45,689 nt of DNA from Pseudomonadota bacterium (GCA_018242065.1 JAFECQ010000013.1:1-45689), one strand, 5' to 3'; counted from the first letter of the stretch, positions 34,654 through 42,940 are shown. A program made the numbers and translations. The notes: generated by a model not told the origin, from the sequence alone.

Positions 34654-35483
34654 GATATCCCTCCGCTTTGTGCTTGCAAGGAATGCCAGTCGGACCATTT
34701 TTGAATGCCTCCTGCCTTTCGTTGAACCGCAAACAGGTAAAATTCTTCCACAAATTTTTTCCGAGCTTCAAGCTTACGTTTATTATAAGTTCCGTTTTTC
34801 CATACTTCTGTATTTAATAAATCTTCTGAGCCTAACAGATATTGACGTGTTACAATGTCTTCCAAGGAAACTTGTGGTGCATTTCTTAGCGTATCAAGCA
34901 TAACCAATAAAATAGACGTTCTGCCTTTACCATGAGCACAGTGAAAATGAAGCCAAGCGTCTTTGGGAATAGAGTCATAAAAAGCTACAATTTCATCAAT
35001 ATTTTGATCTGTTTCAATGAACTTGCTGCCAATGTTCACCTTTTTGTATTCAAATCCATATTTTTGAGCTTCTAGAGCTTCTGGTGTAACGAGTTCAGGA
35101 CAAATTTCCGTTGTTCCTGTAAAAATCCAACGACGAATAAGGTGCTTAAAACTTGGGGCTCTTCCTCGTTGATAACCGAAAAACGTTGATGGGATACCGT
35201 TAATGTAGCCGTGAAATTCTGCCATTCCATCCACGATGATCTTAGGCCCTGTAATATGTCGAAGCCTGCTTTGCAGGTCTATAAAACGAACTGATGTTCC
35301 TCCAGAGGCTTGAAGTTCACGCAGGCCCCTCACATCAACAGATTGTGTCGAGAAAATAGGATCTTGCATTGATCGAAAATTACTTCCATAGAAAGCATCG
35401 AGAAAAATAAATAAGAGAAAGCCAATAACACAACATAGACTTCCACCGATAAAAAAAACTTTCTTTGTGAAGAATTTTTTCAT
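34650..35483 (-). CDS. PTP-like (phytase-type) phosphatase paralogue 3
   Basis: A 277-residue paralogue. Start ATG 35483 overlaps the upstream stop (ATGA); the longer frame to 35519 lies inside the previous gene. Membrane segment at about 10-30, FRSMQD, LRELQASGGTSVRFIDL, VDGMAEFHGYINGIPSTFFGY, active site HFHCAHGKGRTS with Cys182 and a PTEN-like Lys, then the GGIQKWSDW tail. Closest in style to paralogue 1 (both have TSVRF and IPSTFF). All expected motifs are intact. Confidence 0.85.
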   Translation of the reverse strand: MKKFFTKKVFFIGGSLCCVIGFLLFIFLDAFYGSNFRSMQDPIFSTQSVDVRGLRELQASGGTSVRFIDLQSRLRHITGPKIIVDGMAEFHGYINGIPSTFFGYQRGRAPSFKHLIRRWIFTGTTEICPELVTPEALEAQKYGFEYKKVNIGSKFIETDQNIDEIVAFYDSIPKDAWLHFHCAHGKGRTSILLVMLDTLRNAPQVSLEDIVTRQYLLGSEDLLNTEVWKNGTYNKRKLEARKKFVEEFYLFAVQRKAGGIQKWSDWHSLQAQSGGIS

Positions 35484-36367
35484 AAAATTGCACCACTGCT
35501 GAGTTGTTGACGACGCCAATCAGACCACTTTTGGATTCCACCAGCTTTGCGTTGGCATATAAAATCGTAAAATTGCTCAATGAATTTTTTGCGACGTTTC
35601 AACGTCTTTGAAGAATACGTTCCCCTAGATTTTTTCCATGCTGTTGTATCATCTAAATCGACTGAACCGAGAAGATATTGTCGTTTAATAATATCTCTTA
35701 AGGTAACTATGGGGGCATTTTTCATGATATCGTACATTGTGAGCATCATCGTTGTTCGGCCTTTGCCATGACGGCAATGAAAATGGAGCCATACATCTTC
35801 GGGAAGAGTATCAATAAAAGTTACAAACGCATCAATTGCCCCATCAGGTGAGCGGAACTTACTTTCAATTTTGATGTTTGTATACTCAAATCCGTATTGT
35901 TTTGCAATCTCACTTTCAGGAGTGACGAGTTCTGGGCGTTCTTCGACAGAGCTTGTATAGATGAGACGTCGGATAAAGTGTCTTAAGTCAGCGTCGTGTA
36001 AATTATAGCCCAAAAAAGCTGATGGAATTTTTTTGATATAACCATGCTTTTGGCGAATCCCATCGACGATAATAATTTTGCTTTTGACATGCCTCAGCTT
36101 ATTTTTAAGATCTTCAAAGTCGACACTTGGGCCACCCGAGGCTTGTAGTTCTCGTAGCCCATTTAAGTCAACTTGTTCGGTTGTTGAGATCGAATCCTGC
36201 ATTGTTCGAAAGGAGGCATCTGTATAACTATCTGTTGACACTAGATAAGTTAAGCAGGCTATGGCTAGAAAAAAAAGCATGCCTCCTGCAGCAAGCACAT
36301 ACTTTAATTTTATAATTTTCTTTGTCTTCTTTAAAAAAGAGAAAACATGATAACCACCTTTATACAT
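35480..36367 (-). CDS. PTP-like (phytase-type) phosphatase paralogue 4
   Basis: A 295-residue paralogue, the longest copy, with an extra basic N-terminal stretch (FLKKTKKIIKLK) before the membrane segment (22-44). The ATG at 36367 lies within the last codons of paralogue 5 (8-nt overlap). Motifs: FRTMQD, LRELQASGGPSVDFEDL, VDGIRQKHGYIKKIPS, and the active site HFHCRHGKGRTT with Cys198 and a PTEN-like Lys. Unlike the others it has TSSVEERPE in place of TGTxExRPE. Tail GGIQKWSDW retained. Confidence 0.85.
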   Translation of the reverse strand: MYKGGYHVFSFLKKTKKIIKLKYVLAAGGMLFFLAIACLTYLVSTDSYTDASFRTMQDSISTTEQVDLNGLRELQASGGPSVDFEDLKNKLRHVKSKIIIVDGIRQKHGYIKKIPSAFLGYNLHDADLRHFIRRLIYTSSVEERPELVTPESEIAKQYGFEYTNIKIESKFRSPDGAIDAFVTFIDTLPEDVWLHFHCRHGKGRTTMMLTMYDIMKNAPIVTLRDIIKRQYLLGSVDLDDTTAWKKSRGTYSSKTLKRRKKFIEQFYDFICQRKAGGIQKWSDWRRQQLSSGAIL

Positions 36368-37202
36368 TACTATTTCTCATTTTCCCTTCAGGAGCCTTTT
36401 GCCAATCGGACCAACGTTGAACACCGCCCATTTTTCGCTGACAGACAAAATTGTAAAATTGTTCGATAAACTTTTTACGATTTTGGAGCATGTCGGCACT
36501 ATAACTCCCCCCTTCCCAAACGCTGACATCAAATAAGTCCTCAGATCCCAGAAGGTGTTGGCGAGAGATGATATCTTGTAAAGAAACAGTTGGTGCATTT
36601 TTGAGAATATCAAGCATCACAAGTGCCATTGACGTTCGTCCCATCCCTCGATCACAGTGAAAATGAACCCAGGTCTTTTCGGGCAGGGTATCAAAAAAAT
36701 TCACAAACTCATCAACATTCTCATCCGGCGTCGTATACCGGCTACCGATACTAATTTTGATGTATTCGAATCCATATTTTTGAGCTTCCTCTTTTTCAGT
36801 GCTAAACAATTCAGGACGGTTTTCAATGGTACCTGTGTAAATGAGCCGTCGTTGTAGGTGCCTTAGACTGGGGTCCCGATGATAGCAAAAGAACTTTGAA
36901 GGAATGCCCTTAACATATCCATGAGGTTGGTTGCGAGCATCAAAGATAATAATGTTTTGTGAGACGTGATTAAGCTGGTCTTTAAGTTCCCTGAAAAGAG
37001 GCGCGCTGCCTCCTGAGGCGAGAAGCTCACGTAAGCCCGTTAAATTAATTTGCTGAGTTGTTGAAACAGGATCCTGCATAGTGCGGAATTTTTGGGTTGT
37101 GTATGCTGCGTAATTATCTGCAAAAATGTAGATTATAAGACCAAGAATAAGGCTCAGACTTCCACCAATGAGAATTCGTTTAGGTGTAAAACATTTTTTC
37201 AT
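36360..37202 (-). CDS. PTP-like (phytase-type) phosphatase paralogue 5
   Basis: A 280-residue paralogue beginning MKKCFTPKRIL with a membrane segment at about 9-30. Start ATG 37202 overlaps the upstream TAA by 1 nt (TAATG). Active site HFHCDRGMGRTS with Cys183: the P-loop has Asp after the Cys and Met instead of Lys, so substrate preference probably differs from paralogues 1, 3 and 4. The VDG/EFHGY motif is FDARNQPHGYVKGIPS, closest of the six to the V-D-L-R-x-E-x-H-G of PTP-like phytases. Tail reads GGVQRWSDW. Confidence 0.85.
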   Translation of the reverse strand: MKKCFTPKRILIGGSLSLILGLIIYIFADNYAAYTTQKFRTMQDPVSTTQQINLTGLRELLASGGSAPLFRELKDQLNHVSQNIIIFDARNQPHGYVKGIPSKFFCYHRDPSLRHLQRRLIYTGTIENRPELFSTEKEEAQKYGFEYIKISIGSRYTTPDENVDEFVNFFDTLPEKTWVHFHCDRGMGRTSMALVMLDILKNAPTVSLQDIISRQHLLGSEDLFDVSVWEGGSYSADMLQNRKKFIEQFYNFVCQRKMGGVQRWSDWQKAPEGKMRNSNV

Positions 37203-38029
37203 TAGAGATTTCCACTACTTTTTTGTTGAGCTTTCCAGTCTGACCATTTTTGAATCCCACCGATTTTTCGTTGGACGATAAAAGCATAAAACTGCTCAAT
37301 AAACTTCTTGCGATTTTCTAACTGTTCTTTGGTGTAAGTACCATATTTCCACTTTTCCGTGTTAAACAAATCAGTAGAACCTAAAAGATGTTGACGTTTT
37401 ATGATGTCTTGTAAAGCAACTTTCGGTGCGTTTCTTAGGATATCAAACATAACAAGCATTACAGAAGTTCTGCCAGTTCCATGGTGGCAATGAAAGTGAA
37501 GCCATGCATCGGCAGGCAAGTTATCAAAAACGGAGAGAAGTTCGGCGACATTCTCATCGGAAGGATAAGATTTACTTGCGATTCGAACGTTTACGTATTC
37601 AAAACCATATTTTTGAGCTTCCTCCTGTTCACTTATGACGAGTTCTGGGCGTTTCTCTATGGTGCCAGTCATGAGAAGACGCCTGGGGAGGTGACGTAGA
37701 CTTGGTTTAGTTGTGTGGTATCCAAGGAGTGTTGTTGGCACTCCGTTAACATATCCATGAAATTCTCTTATCCCATCGATGATAATTTTGGGTCCATTTA
37801 CGTGCAATAGCCTCTTTTTTAGATCAGAAAAACTTACAGAAGTTCCGCCTGAAGCCCTTAGTTCACCTAAGCCGGTTACGTCAACATCTTTAAGCGAAAC
37901 AACTTGATCCTGCATGGTGCGGAAGTTTGTGTCATAAAATCCATCAAAAAACAGATAAAATAAACAGCCAAGCACAAGAAATAAGACACTGCAAATGAGA
38001 ATGTATTTCCTCTTTAGGAGGTCCTTCAT
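37202..38029 (-). CDS. PTP-like (phytase-type) phosphatase paralogue 6 (first gene of the operon)
   Basis: A 275-residue paralogue. I choose ATG 38029, preceded by GGAGA (about 8 nt) and giving MKDLLKRKYI plus a membrane segment (10-30). The frame runs on to 38077 without support. Motifs: FRTMQD, LGELRASGGTSVSFSDL, IDGIREFHGYVNGVPT, active site HFHCHHGTGRTS with Cys181 and Thr in place of the PTEN-like Lys, GGIQKWSDW tail. Being first, it should be transcribed from a promoter in 38030-38257, which it shares back to back with mrcA. Confidence 0.85.
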   Translation of the reverse strand: MKDLLKRKYILICSVLFLVLGCLFYLFFDGFYDTNFRTMQDQVVSLKDVDVTGLGELRASGGTSVSFSDLKKRLLHVNGPKIIIDGIREFHGYVNGVPTTLLGYHTTKPSLRHLPRRLLMTGTIEKRPELVISEQEEAQKYGFEYVNVRIASKSYPSDENVAELLSVFDNLPADAWLHFHCHHGTGRTSVMLVMFDILRNAPKVALQDIIKRQHLLGSTDLFNTEKWKYGTYTKEQLENRKKFIEQFYAFIVQRKIGGIQKWSDWKAQQKSSGNL

Positions 38030-38257
38030 TGAGTTTCTCCAAGGGTCTGCTTCACTCAAGTATTTTGATGATAGCAACTTACAATGAGATCAGTACTAAA
38101 AAAGTAGTAAACTTGTAAAAGAGTTCTAAATGATAAGCAAGAGGGAAGTTGATCAAAGAGTATTCTTTTAATGAAACCGCTTGGGAGATAGATTTCTATT
38201 GACCGATATGTTATCAATCGGCATTGTATAGACAATCTGAATGAAATATACTTAAAA
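38030..38257. promoter_or_regulatory. Divergent promoter region of the phosphatase operon and mrcA
   Basis: 228-bp AT-rich gap between two divergent units. It must drive both; I could not settle individual -35/-10 elements. mrcA has no clear ribosome-binding site. Confidence 0.4.
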
Positions 38258-40807
38258 ATGCTTCGTTTTTTTACTTGGACGCTCACACTCCTGTTTATTC
38301 TCGGTTTTATGGGAGGTCTTAGTGTTCTGTCCGTTCTTTATTATTTTGGGCGAGGGCTTCCTGATTATGCTCAGCTTGCAAAGTATGAACCTCCTGTTGT
38401 TAGCCGATTTTATGCAAGTGATGGGCGGCTTTTTGCAGAATATGCGACTCAAAAACGTGTTTTTGTTCCGATAGAAGCGATTCCAAAGCAAGTTATACAA
38501 ACTTTCTTAGCAGCTGAAGATAAAAACTTTTATGAGCACTCTGGTCTTGATTTTTTTGGAATTATACGAGCTGCACTCATGAATTTAAGCCAAATGGGGA
38601 CAAATAAAAGACCCCAAGGTGCGTCCACGATTACGCAGCAAGTTGCAAAGAACCTTCTTCTTTCCAGTATTTCAACGCAAGCTTCATACGAGCGAAAAAT
38701 TAAAGAAGCCATTTTAGCTTTTCGAATTGAAACGGCCCTAAGTAAAGATCGCATCCTCGAACTTTACTTAAATGAAATATTTCTTGGTGCAGGATCTTAT
38801 GGTGTGGCAGCAGCAGCTCTGAATTATTTCAATAAGTCTTTAGAAGAGCTTACGATTGAAGAAGCTGCATTCCTTGCAGGTCTTCCTAAGGCCCCTAGTA
38901 AGTATAACCCCAAATACAATTATGAAGCGGCGAAAGCACGACGGGATTGGGTTATTACCCGCATGTATGAAGAGCGACTTATCACGCGTGAAGAAGCTCT
39001 TGCTGCTAAAGCTGAGCCAATTGTTTTAAAGCGTCCTGACCCAACCCATGTGATCAAAGCAGATTATTTTGCAGAAGAAGTAAGGCGTCATGTTATTGCC
39101 AAATATGGAGAATCAAATCTTTATCAAGGGGGACTTACCATTCGAACGACTGTGGATCCTCGTCTTCAAAAAATTGCCGATTGGACTCTTAGAAAAGGAT
39201 TGATAGCTTATGATCGCCGGCACGGCTGGCGAGGAGCTTTTGCACGGATAAATTTAAAAGACGCGAGTAAAGACTCTTGGCTCGAAAAGCTTCAGAGAAT
39301 TCCTCCTCCTCCTGGTATTGGACGATGGCAAGTTGCTGTGGTGCTAAAAGTGAGTGATGCTGGTGTAAATATTGGCCTTAGATCGGGTGAGGAAGGAAGC
39401 ATTCCTTTTGCGGAATTAAAATGGGCGCGAAAGCCCGTTCCGCTCTCTAAACCGCCGGAAGGTTCGACAGTAGCTCAAGCCTTTGTAGGGCCCGCTATTC
39501 AGCATCCTCGAGAGGTTGTAAGCGTTGGGGATGTCGTTCTGGTTGAGACTTTAAAAGAGAAAGAAAAAACCTATAGTTTACAGCAAATTCCTGCTGTAAG
39601 TGGAGCTCTTGTTGTTATGGATCCACATACCGGCCGTGTATTAGCGATGTCGGGTGGATTTAGTTTTGAAGCCAGCCAGTTTAATAGAGTTTCTCAAGCT
39701 CTGCGCCAACCTGGATCAGCAATTAAACCCTTTGTCTATATGGCAGCAATGGAGAAGGGTTTTTCTCCCGCAACGATTGTGTCCGATTCTCCCATCTCGA
39801 TTGCAATGGGGCACGGTCTGGGCATTTATTCTCCAAAAAACGTGAATTCTAATTATTATGGCTCTGTTCCTCTTCGCATTGGTTTGCAAAAATCTTTGAA
39901 CAGAATGACGATTCGTTTGGTTCATGAATATGTTGGGATGAAGCCGGTCGCACAAATGATCGAAAAATTTAATATCACGGATCATGTTCCCATGCAGCTC
40001 GCCATGGCTTTGGGAGCAGGAGAAACGACTCTTTTGCGTCTGGCTACGGCCTATGCCATGATCGCAAACGGGGGTAAAAGACTGGAGCCCACCCTTATCG
40101 ATCGTATTCAAGATCGTCATGGCAAGACTCTTTTTGCAGCGGATACAAGGACGTGCGAAAATTGTAATGCTCAGCTGTGGTCAAATCAATCTCCGCCTGT
40201 GATTGTAGATCGTCGAGAGCAACTCGTTGATCCACGTAGCATTTATCAAATTACATCGATGTTGGAAGGAGCTGTGCGTGCTGGATCAGCTCAAAAAGCT
40301 AAGGTTCTAGAGAAAATTCTTGCGGCTAAAACAGGAACAACCAATGAAGAGCGAGATGCTTGGACCTTTGCTTATACACCAGACCTTGTTGTTGGAACAT
40401 ACATTGGTTTTGATAGTCCTCAACCTTTAGGTCATATGGAAGGAGGTTCTCGTGTTGCTCTTCCGCTTATTGTTGATTTTCTTAAAAAAGCCCTTCATGG
40501 TGTTCCAAGCAAGCCTTTTAAAATGCCTCCCGGTATGAAACTCGTGAGGATGAAAGAAATGACAGGGCAGCCAGCTCAGTCTGGGGATTCTGGTGTAATT
40601 TATGAAGCTTTGAAAGACACTCAAAGTTTACAAAGAGGATCTTCTGCCTCTCTTTCTGAATCCTATGATGGGTCAATAGAACCTTATCGTGACTCTTATC
40701 CGGAAACGACGCGAGACCTAAATCCCCAGCGCTCTCTACCACCAGCAATTAATTCAACACCTGCTCCTGTGGCGACACCTTTGACGGGGACGGGTGGACT
40801 GTATTAA
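38258..40807 (+). CDS. mrcA: Penicillin-binding protein 1A (bifunctional transglycosylase/transpeptidase)
   Basis: An 849-residue class A PBP that polymerises and cross-links peptidoglycan. Membrane anchor at about 7-30. The GT51 domain includes the catalytic Glu87 (AAEDKNFYEHSG), then QGASTITQQVAKNLLL and the RKIKEAILAFRIE segment. An OB-like insert covers about 300-430. The transpeptidase domain has catalytic Ser487 (SAIK in QPGSAIKPF), S-L-N (KSLNRMT) and K-T-G-T (Lys691). The C-terminal 90 residues are Ser/Pro-rich. Full length and intact, so the organism makes peptidoglycan. Start ATG 38258. Followed by apaG after 30 nt. Confidence 0.97.
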   Translation: MLRFFTWTLTLLFILGFMGGLSVLSVLYYFGRGLPDYAQLAKYEPPVVSRFYASDGRLFAEYATQKRVFVPIEAIPKQVIQTFLAAEDKNFYEHSGLDFFGIIRAALMNLSQMGTNKRPQGASTITQQVAKNLLLSSISTQASYERKIKEAILAFRIETALSKDRILELYLNEIFLGAGSYGVAAAALNYFNKSLEELTIEEAAFLAGLPKAPSKYNPKYNYEAAKARRDWVITRMYEERLITREEALAAKAEPIVLKRPDPTHVIKADYFAEEVRRHVIAKYGESNLYQGGLTIRTTVDPRLQKIADWTLRKGLIAYDRRHGWRGAFARINLKDASKDSWLEKLQRIPPPPGIGRWQVAVVLKVSDAGVNIGLRSGEEGSIPFAELKWARKPVPLSKPPEGSTVAQAFVGPAIQHPREVVSVGDVVLVETLKEKEKTYSLQQIPAVSGALVVMDPHTGRVLAMSGGFSFEASQFNRVSQALRQPGSAIKPFVYMAAMEKGFSPATIVSDSPISIAMGHGLGIYSPKNVNSNYYGSVPLRIGLQKSLNRMTIRLVHEYVGMKPVAQMIEKFNITDHVPMQLAMALGAGETTLLRLATAYAMIANGGKRLEPTLIDRIQDRHGKTLFAADTRTCENCNAQLWSNQSPPVIVDRREQLVDPRSIYQITSMLEGAVRAGSAQKAKVLEKILAAKTGTTNEERDAWTFAYTPDLVVGTYIGFDSPQPLGHMEGGSRVALPLIVDFLKKALHGVPSKPFKMPPGMKLVRMKEMTGQPAQSGDSGVIYEALKDTQSLQRGSSASLSESYDGSIEPYRDSYPETTRDLNPQRSLPPAINSTPAPVATPLTGTGGLY

Positions 40808-40837
40808 TGTTAGAATGGTAAACTAGAGGTAAAAAGC

Positions 40838-41230
40838 GTGTACACAAAAACGACTCACCATATCAATGTTACTGCTGAATCAATTTTTTTAGAAGATCAG
40901 TCCTTGCCATTAGATCATCATTATGTATGGGCTTATCAAATTTGGATTGAAAATCAAGGGCCTGAGATGGTTCAGTTATTGTCTCGTACATGGTGGATTA
41001 CGGATGGAAATGGCGTTAAAAATGAAATTAAAGGGGAAGGGGTGGTTGGAGAGCAGCCTTGGATTACGCCTGGGACTACTTATCATTACACGAGTGGAAC
41101 TCCTCTTCATACACCTTCCGGCATGATGGAAGGGGTTTATCATATGACAACCAAAACAGGAAAAGTATTTGATGTTGCAATTCCTGCTTTCTCCCTCGAT
41201 AGCCCTTATGAGACTGCGGCGGTTCATTAA
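40838..41230 (+). CDS. apaG: ApaG (Co2+/Mg2+ efflux-associated domain protein)
   Basis: A 130-residue beta-sandwich protein starting at GTG 40838 with TAGAGGT upstream. Motifs are those of ApaG: HHYVWAYQIWIENQG, VQLLSRTWWITDGNG, V-x-G-x-G-V-V-G-E-Q-P (GEGVVGEQPWITPG), YTSGTPL and SGMMEGVYHM. ApaG is a small, widely conserved protein of uncertain function. The 3' end of the gene (41171-41227) is repeated at 42154-42209 on the far side of a toxin-antitoxin module. The coding sequence itself is complete. Confidence 0.95.
   Translation: MYTKTTHHINVTAESIFLEDQSLPLDHHYVWAYQIWIENQGPEMVQLLSRTWWITDGNGVKNEIKGEGVVGEQPWITPGTTYHYTSGTPLHTPSGMMEGVYHMTTKTGKVFDVAIPAFSLDSPYETAAVH
41171..41227 (+). repeat. apaG 3' end, direct-repeat copy 1 (functional copy)
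   Basis: About 50 of 57 positions match 42154-42209; the last 24 bp (41204-41227) are identical. Encodes the last residues of ApaG (DVAIPAFSLDSPYETAAVH). Confidence 0.9.
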
Positions 41231-41252
41231 CAAATATTATTTATTGTAACGT

Positions 41253-41281
41253 TTGACTCTGATCAAAATTGTATGTATATT
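41253..41281 (+). promoter_or_regulatory. Sigma-70-type promoter of the TacAT-like operon
   Basis: -35 TTGACT (41253-41258), 17-nt spacer, -10 TATATT (41276-41281), followed by CGGAGAG and ATG 41304. The -10 overlaps an operator palindrome. Confidence 0.75.
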
Positions 41282-41290
41282 GTATATACA
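41274..41290. promoter_or_regulatory. Operator-like inverted repeat over the -10 element
   Basis: TGTATAT, 3-nt spacer, ATATACA. The symmetrical site over the -10 is where a DUF1778-GNAT complex would repress its own operon. Confidence 0.7.
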
Positions 41291-41303
41291 ACGGAGAGTT
41301 TAA

Positions 41304-41600
41304 ATGAAAAATGCTCAATCCACGATAAAGCCAACGCGTAATGTCGTTATTAATTTAAGAGCAAATCGTAGTCAGCGTGAGTTGTTGGATCGAGCGGCTC
41401 ATCTTCTTGGTAAAAATAGATCAGATTTTTTACTCGAAACTGCTTGTCGAGAAGCAGAAACTGTATTGTTAGACCAACGTCTTTTTGTTTTAGATGAATC
41501 CGCCTATCATGCTTTTTTAGAACTTTTAGAAGCGCCTATTTCTCCGAATGAAAAACTTGAAGCCCTTCATGAAACGAGAGCACCGTGGGAGCTTACATAA
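41304..41600 (+). CDS. DUF1778 (TacA-like) ribbon-helix-helix antitoxin
   Basis: A 98-residue protein. NVVINLRANRSQRELLDRAAHLLGKNRSDFLLETACREAETVLLDQRLFVLDESAYHAFLELLEAP is the standard DUF1778 pattern: RHH DNA-binding N-terminus, then a C-terminal toxin-neutralising helix (FLELLEAPISPNEKL). Good ribosome-binding site (CGGAGAG) and an ideal promoter. Its 3' end overlaps the GNAT toxin start by 16 nt. It would block acetylation by the toxin and repress the operon with it. Confidence 0.9.
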   Translation: MKNAQSTIKPTRNVVINLRANRSQRELLDRAAHLLGKNRSDFLLETACREAETVLLDQRLFVLDESAYHAFLELLEAPISPNEKLEALHETRAPWELT

Positions 41601-42121
41601 CTCCCCCCGAACTCTTAAAGGTAGAGCACAATATTCAAGACTTTGATTGTGGTCATGAAGATTTAAATCATTGGCTGAAACATCGTGCTTTAAAAAATCA
41701 ACACGCTGATGCGAGTAGGACATACGTCGTCACAACCCAAAATAATGTTATGGCCTATTACTCATTGGCAACGGGAGGTATTTTGCATGCCTCGGCGTCT
41801 GGCAAGGTACGACGTAACATGCCCGATCCTTTGCCTGTTATGATTCTAGGGCGTTTGGCTGTTGACCAGCGTTATCATAATCAAGGGATGGGTCGAGGCT
41901 TATTACGAGATGCAGCTTTACGAAGTATTCATGTAGCTTCCGTTGTAGGTGTTCGCGCTTTGGTGGTTCATGCTATTTCTGAGGAAGCTAAAAACTTTTA
42001 TTCAAAATTTGGTTTTAAAGTCTCACCTATTGATCCAATGATGCTTATGGTAACTGTAAAAGAATTAAAGGCCTCTTTTTTTCCTTTAGAGCAAGAGACC
42101 TCTCAAATTGCTATGGGATAA
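41585..42121 (+). CDS. GNAT-family acetyltransferase toxin (TacT/AtaT-like)
   Basis: A 178-residue protein with a GTG start inside the antitoxin gene. GNAT features: FDCGHEDLNHWLKHRAL (typical of TacT-type toxins), VMILGRLAVDQRYHNQGMGRGLLRDA (acetyl-CoA pyrophosphate loop, R-x-x-Q/x-G-x-G) and FYSKFGF with Tyr139. TacT-family toxins acetylate aminoacyl-tRNA and stop translation. All key motifs are present, so it is probably active. Bracketed by apaG 3'-end repeats, which suggests arrival as an islet. Confidence 0.9.
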   Translation: MGAYITPPELLKVEHNIQDFDCGHEDLNHWLKHRALKNQHADASRTYVVTTQNNVMAYYSLATGGILHASASGKVRRNMPDPLPVMILGRLAVDQRYHNQGMGRGLLRDAALRSIHVASVVGVRALVVHAISEEAKNFYSKFGFKVSPIDPMMLMVTVKELKASFFPLEQETSQIAMG

Positions 42122-42153
42122 TTCAATTCAAAGATTCGGTCTTTTCTATCCAC

Positions 42154-42209
42154 GATGTGTAATTCCCGCTTTTTCTCTCGATAGTCCTTATGAGACTGCG
42201 GCGGTTCAT
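42154..42209 (+). repeat. apaG 3' end, direct-repeat copy 2 (remnant)
   Basis: Lies 33 nt after the GNAT toxin. Reads PAFSLDSPYETAAVH in apaG frame with four third-position synonymous differences from copy 1 and no amino-acid change; a 1-nt deletion disrupts the codon before IPAF. The final 24 bp (42186-42209) equal 41204-41227. The frame then runs on without the normal stop. Confidence 0.9.
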
Positions 42210-42317
42210 AAGTTTCACAGAATTCTTTTACTTTGAATTAAGGTGTGATAGAATTCAATTCTTAAGGTGAGCCCTAAAGGCCATCAATAAACATAACAAA
42301 CAAGGGGAGGTTTCTCA

Positions 42318-42761
42318 ATGAAATATAAAACACTTGCGGCAGCAGCCGTAACACTATTTACAGCAATGACAGCAGATGTAAATGCGGATTGCCCCAAATG
42401 CACAAGTTGGTTTAATGGACCCCAGACATGTGGGAGAGATTTCAGCAAACTGAACCCTCAATATTGGGCTTGTAGAGGTTTATTTGGTACTGGTTATGTA
42501 TTGTGTGCGGCTGTTATTTGTGGCAAGGGCGATACTGCTGCAAAGCAAGCAATAAATGCACAGGCCTGTGAGAAGGGTGGTAATGAGGCAAAATGTCAAC
42601 AAGAGCTTGAAGCAGACGTAACAGCTGCCATTAGCGATATGGGTCCTGACTTGAAGGATGCTGCAGGGCAATTAAGTGCAATTCAAGCGCAATTAAAAGC
42701 TGAAGCAGACAAAGAAGCAGAATGCTATGAAAAGACTGGAAAGTCATGTGACGGACAATAA
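42318..42761 (+). CDS. Small secreted Cys-containing protein (147 aa), unknown function
   Basis: Start ATG 42318 with GGGGAGG upstream. A signal peptide (MKYKTLAAAAVTLFTAMTADVNA) is followed by a Cys-containing segment (CPKCTSWFNGPQTCGRDF, YWACRGLFGTGYVLCAAVICGKG), then a helical Ala/Glu-rich C-terminus with further Cys (QACEKGG, KCQQEL, AECYEKTGKSC). The region FGTGYVLCAAVICG is mildly hydrophobic. I do not recognise a family. Ends just before a strong intrinsic terminator, so it is a monocistronic unit that is probably well expressed. Exported, function unknown. Confidence 0.75.
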   Translation: MKYKTLAAAAVTLFTAMTADVNADCPKCTSWFNGPQTCGRDFSKLNPQYWACRGLFGTGYVLCAAVICGKGDTAAKQAINAQACEKGGNEAKCQQELEADVTAAISDMGPDLKDAAGQLSAIQAQLKAEADKEAECYEKTGKSCDGQ

Positions 42762-42818
42762 AATACGTCGAGTCATCTTTCCCACGCTTGGCGTGTGAGA
42801 GAATAAGATTTTTTCTTA

Positions 42819-42850
42819 GAAACCCCACAGAAATCTGTGGGGTTTCTTTT
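42819..42850 (+). terminator. Strong intrinsic terminator
   Basis: 12-bp perfect stem GAAACCCCACAG/CTGTGGGGTTTC with a 4-nt loop (AAAT), running into a short T tract (CTTTT). It lies 58 nt after the small secreted-protein gene. Confidence 0.9.
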
Positions 42851-42940
42851 ATGTATGTTCTGAATATAAGCAGCCTCAAATATCAAATTCTTGGTCATTT
42901 CACTTTCCTTCTGGCATAATAAGGAGTGGGAGGATGAAGT

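Noticed and set aside
33020-38029. Regular repetition on a 0.85-kb scale, considered as a repeat array
   Set aside because: Each unit is a separate intact gene with diverged DNA; it is a paralogue array, not a CRISPR or satellite.
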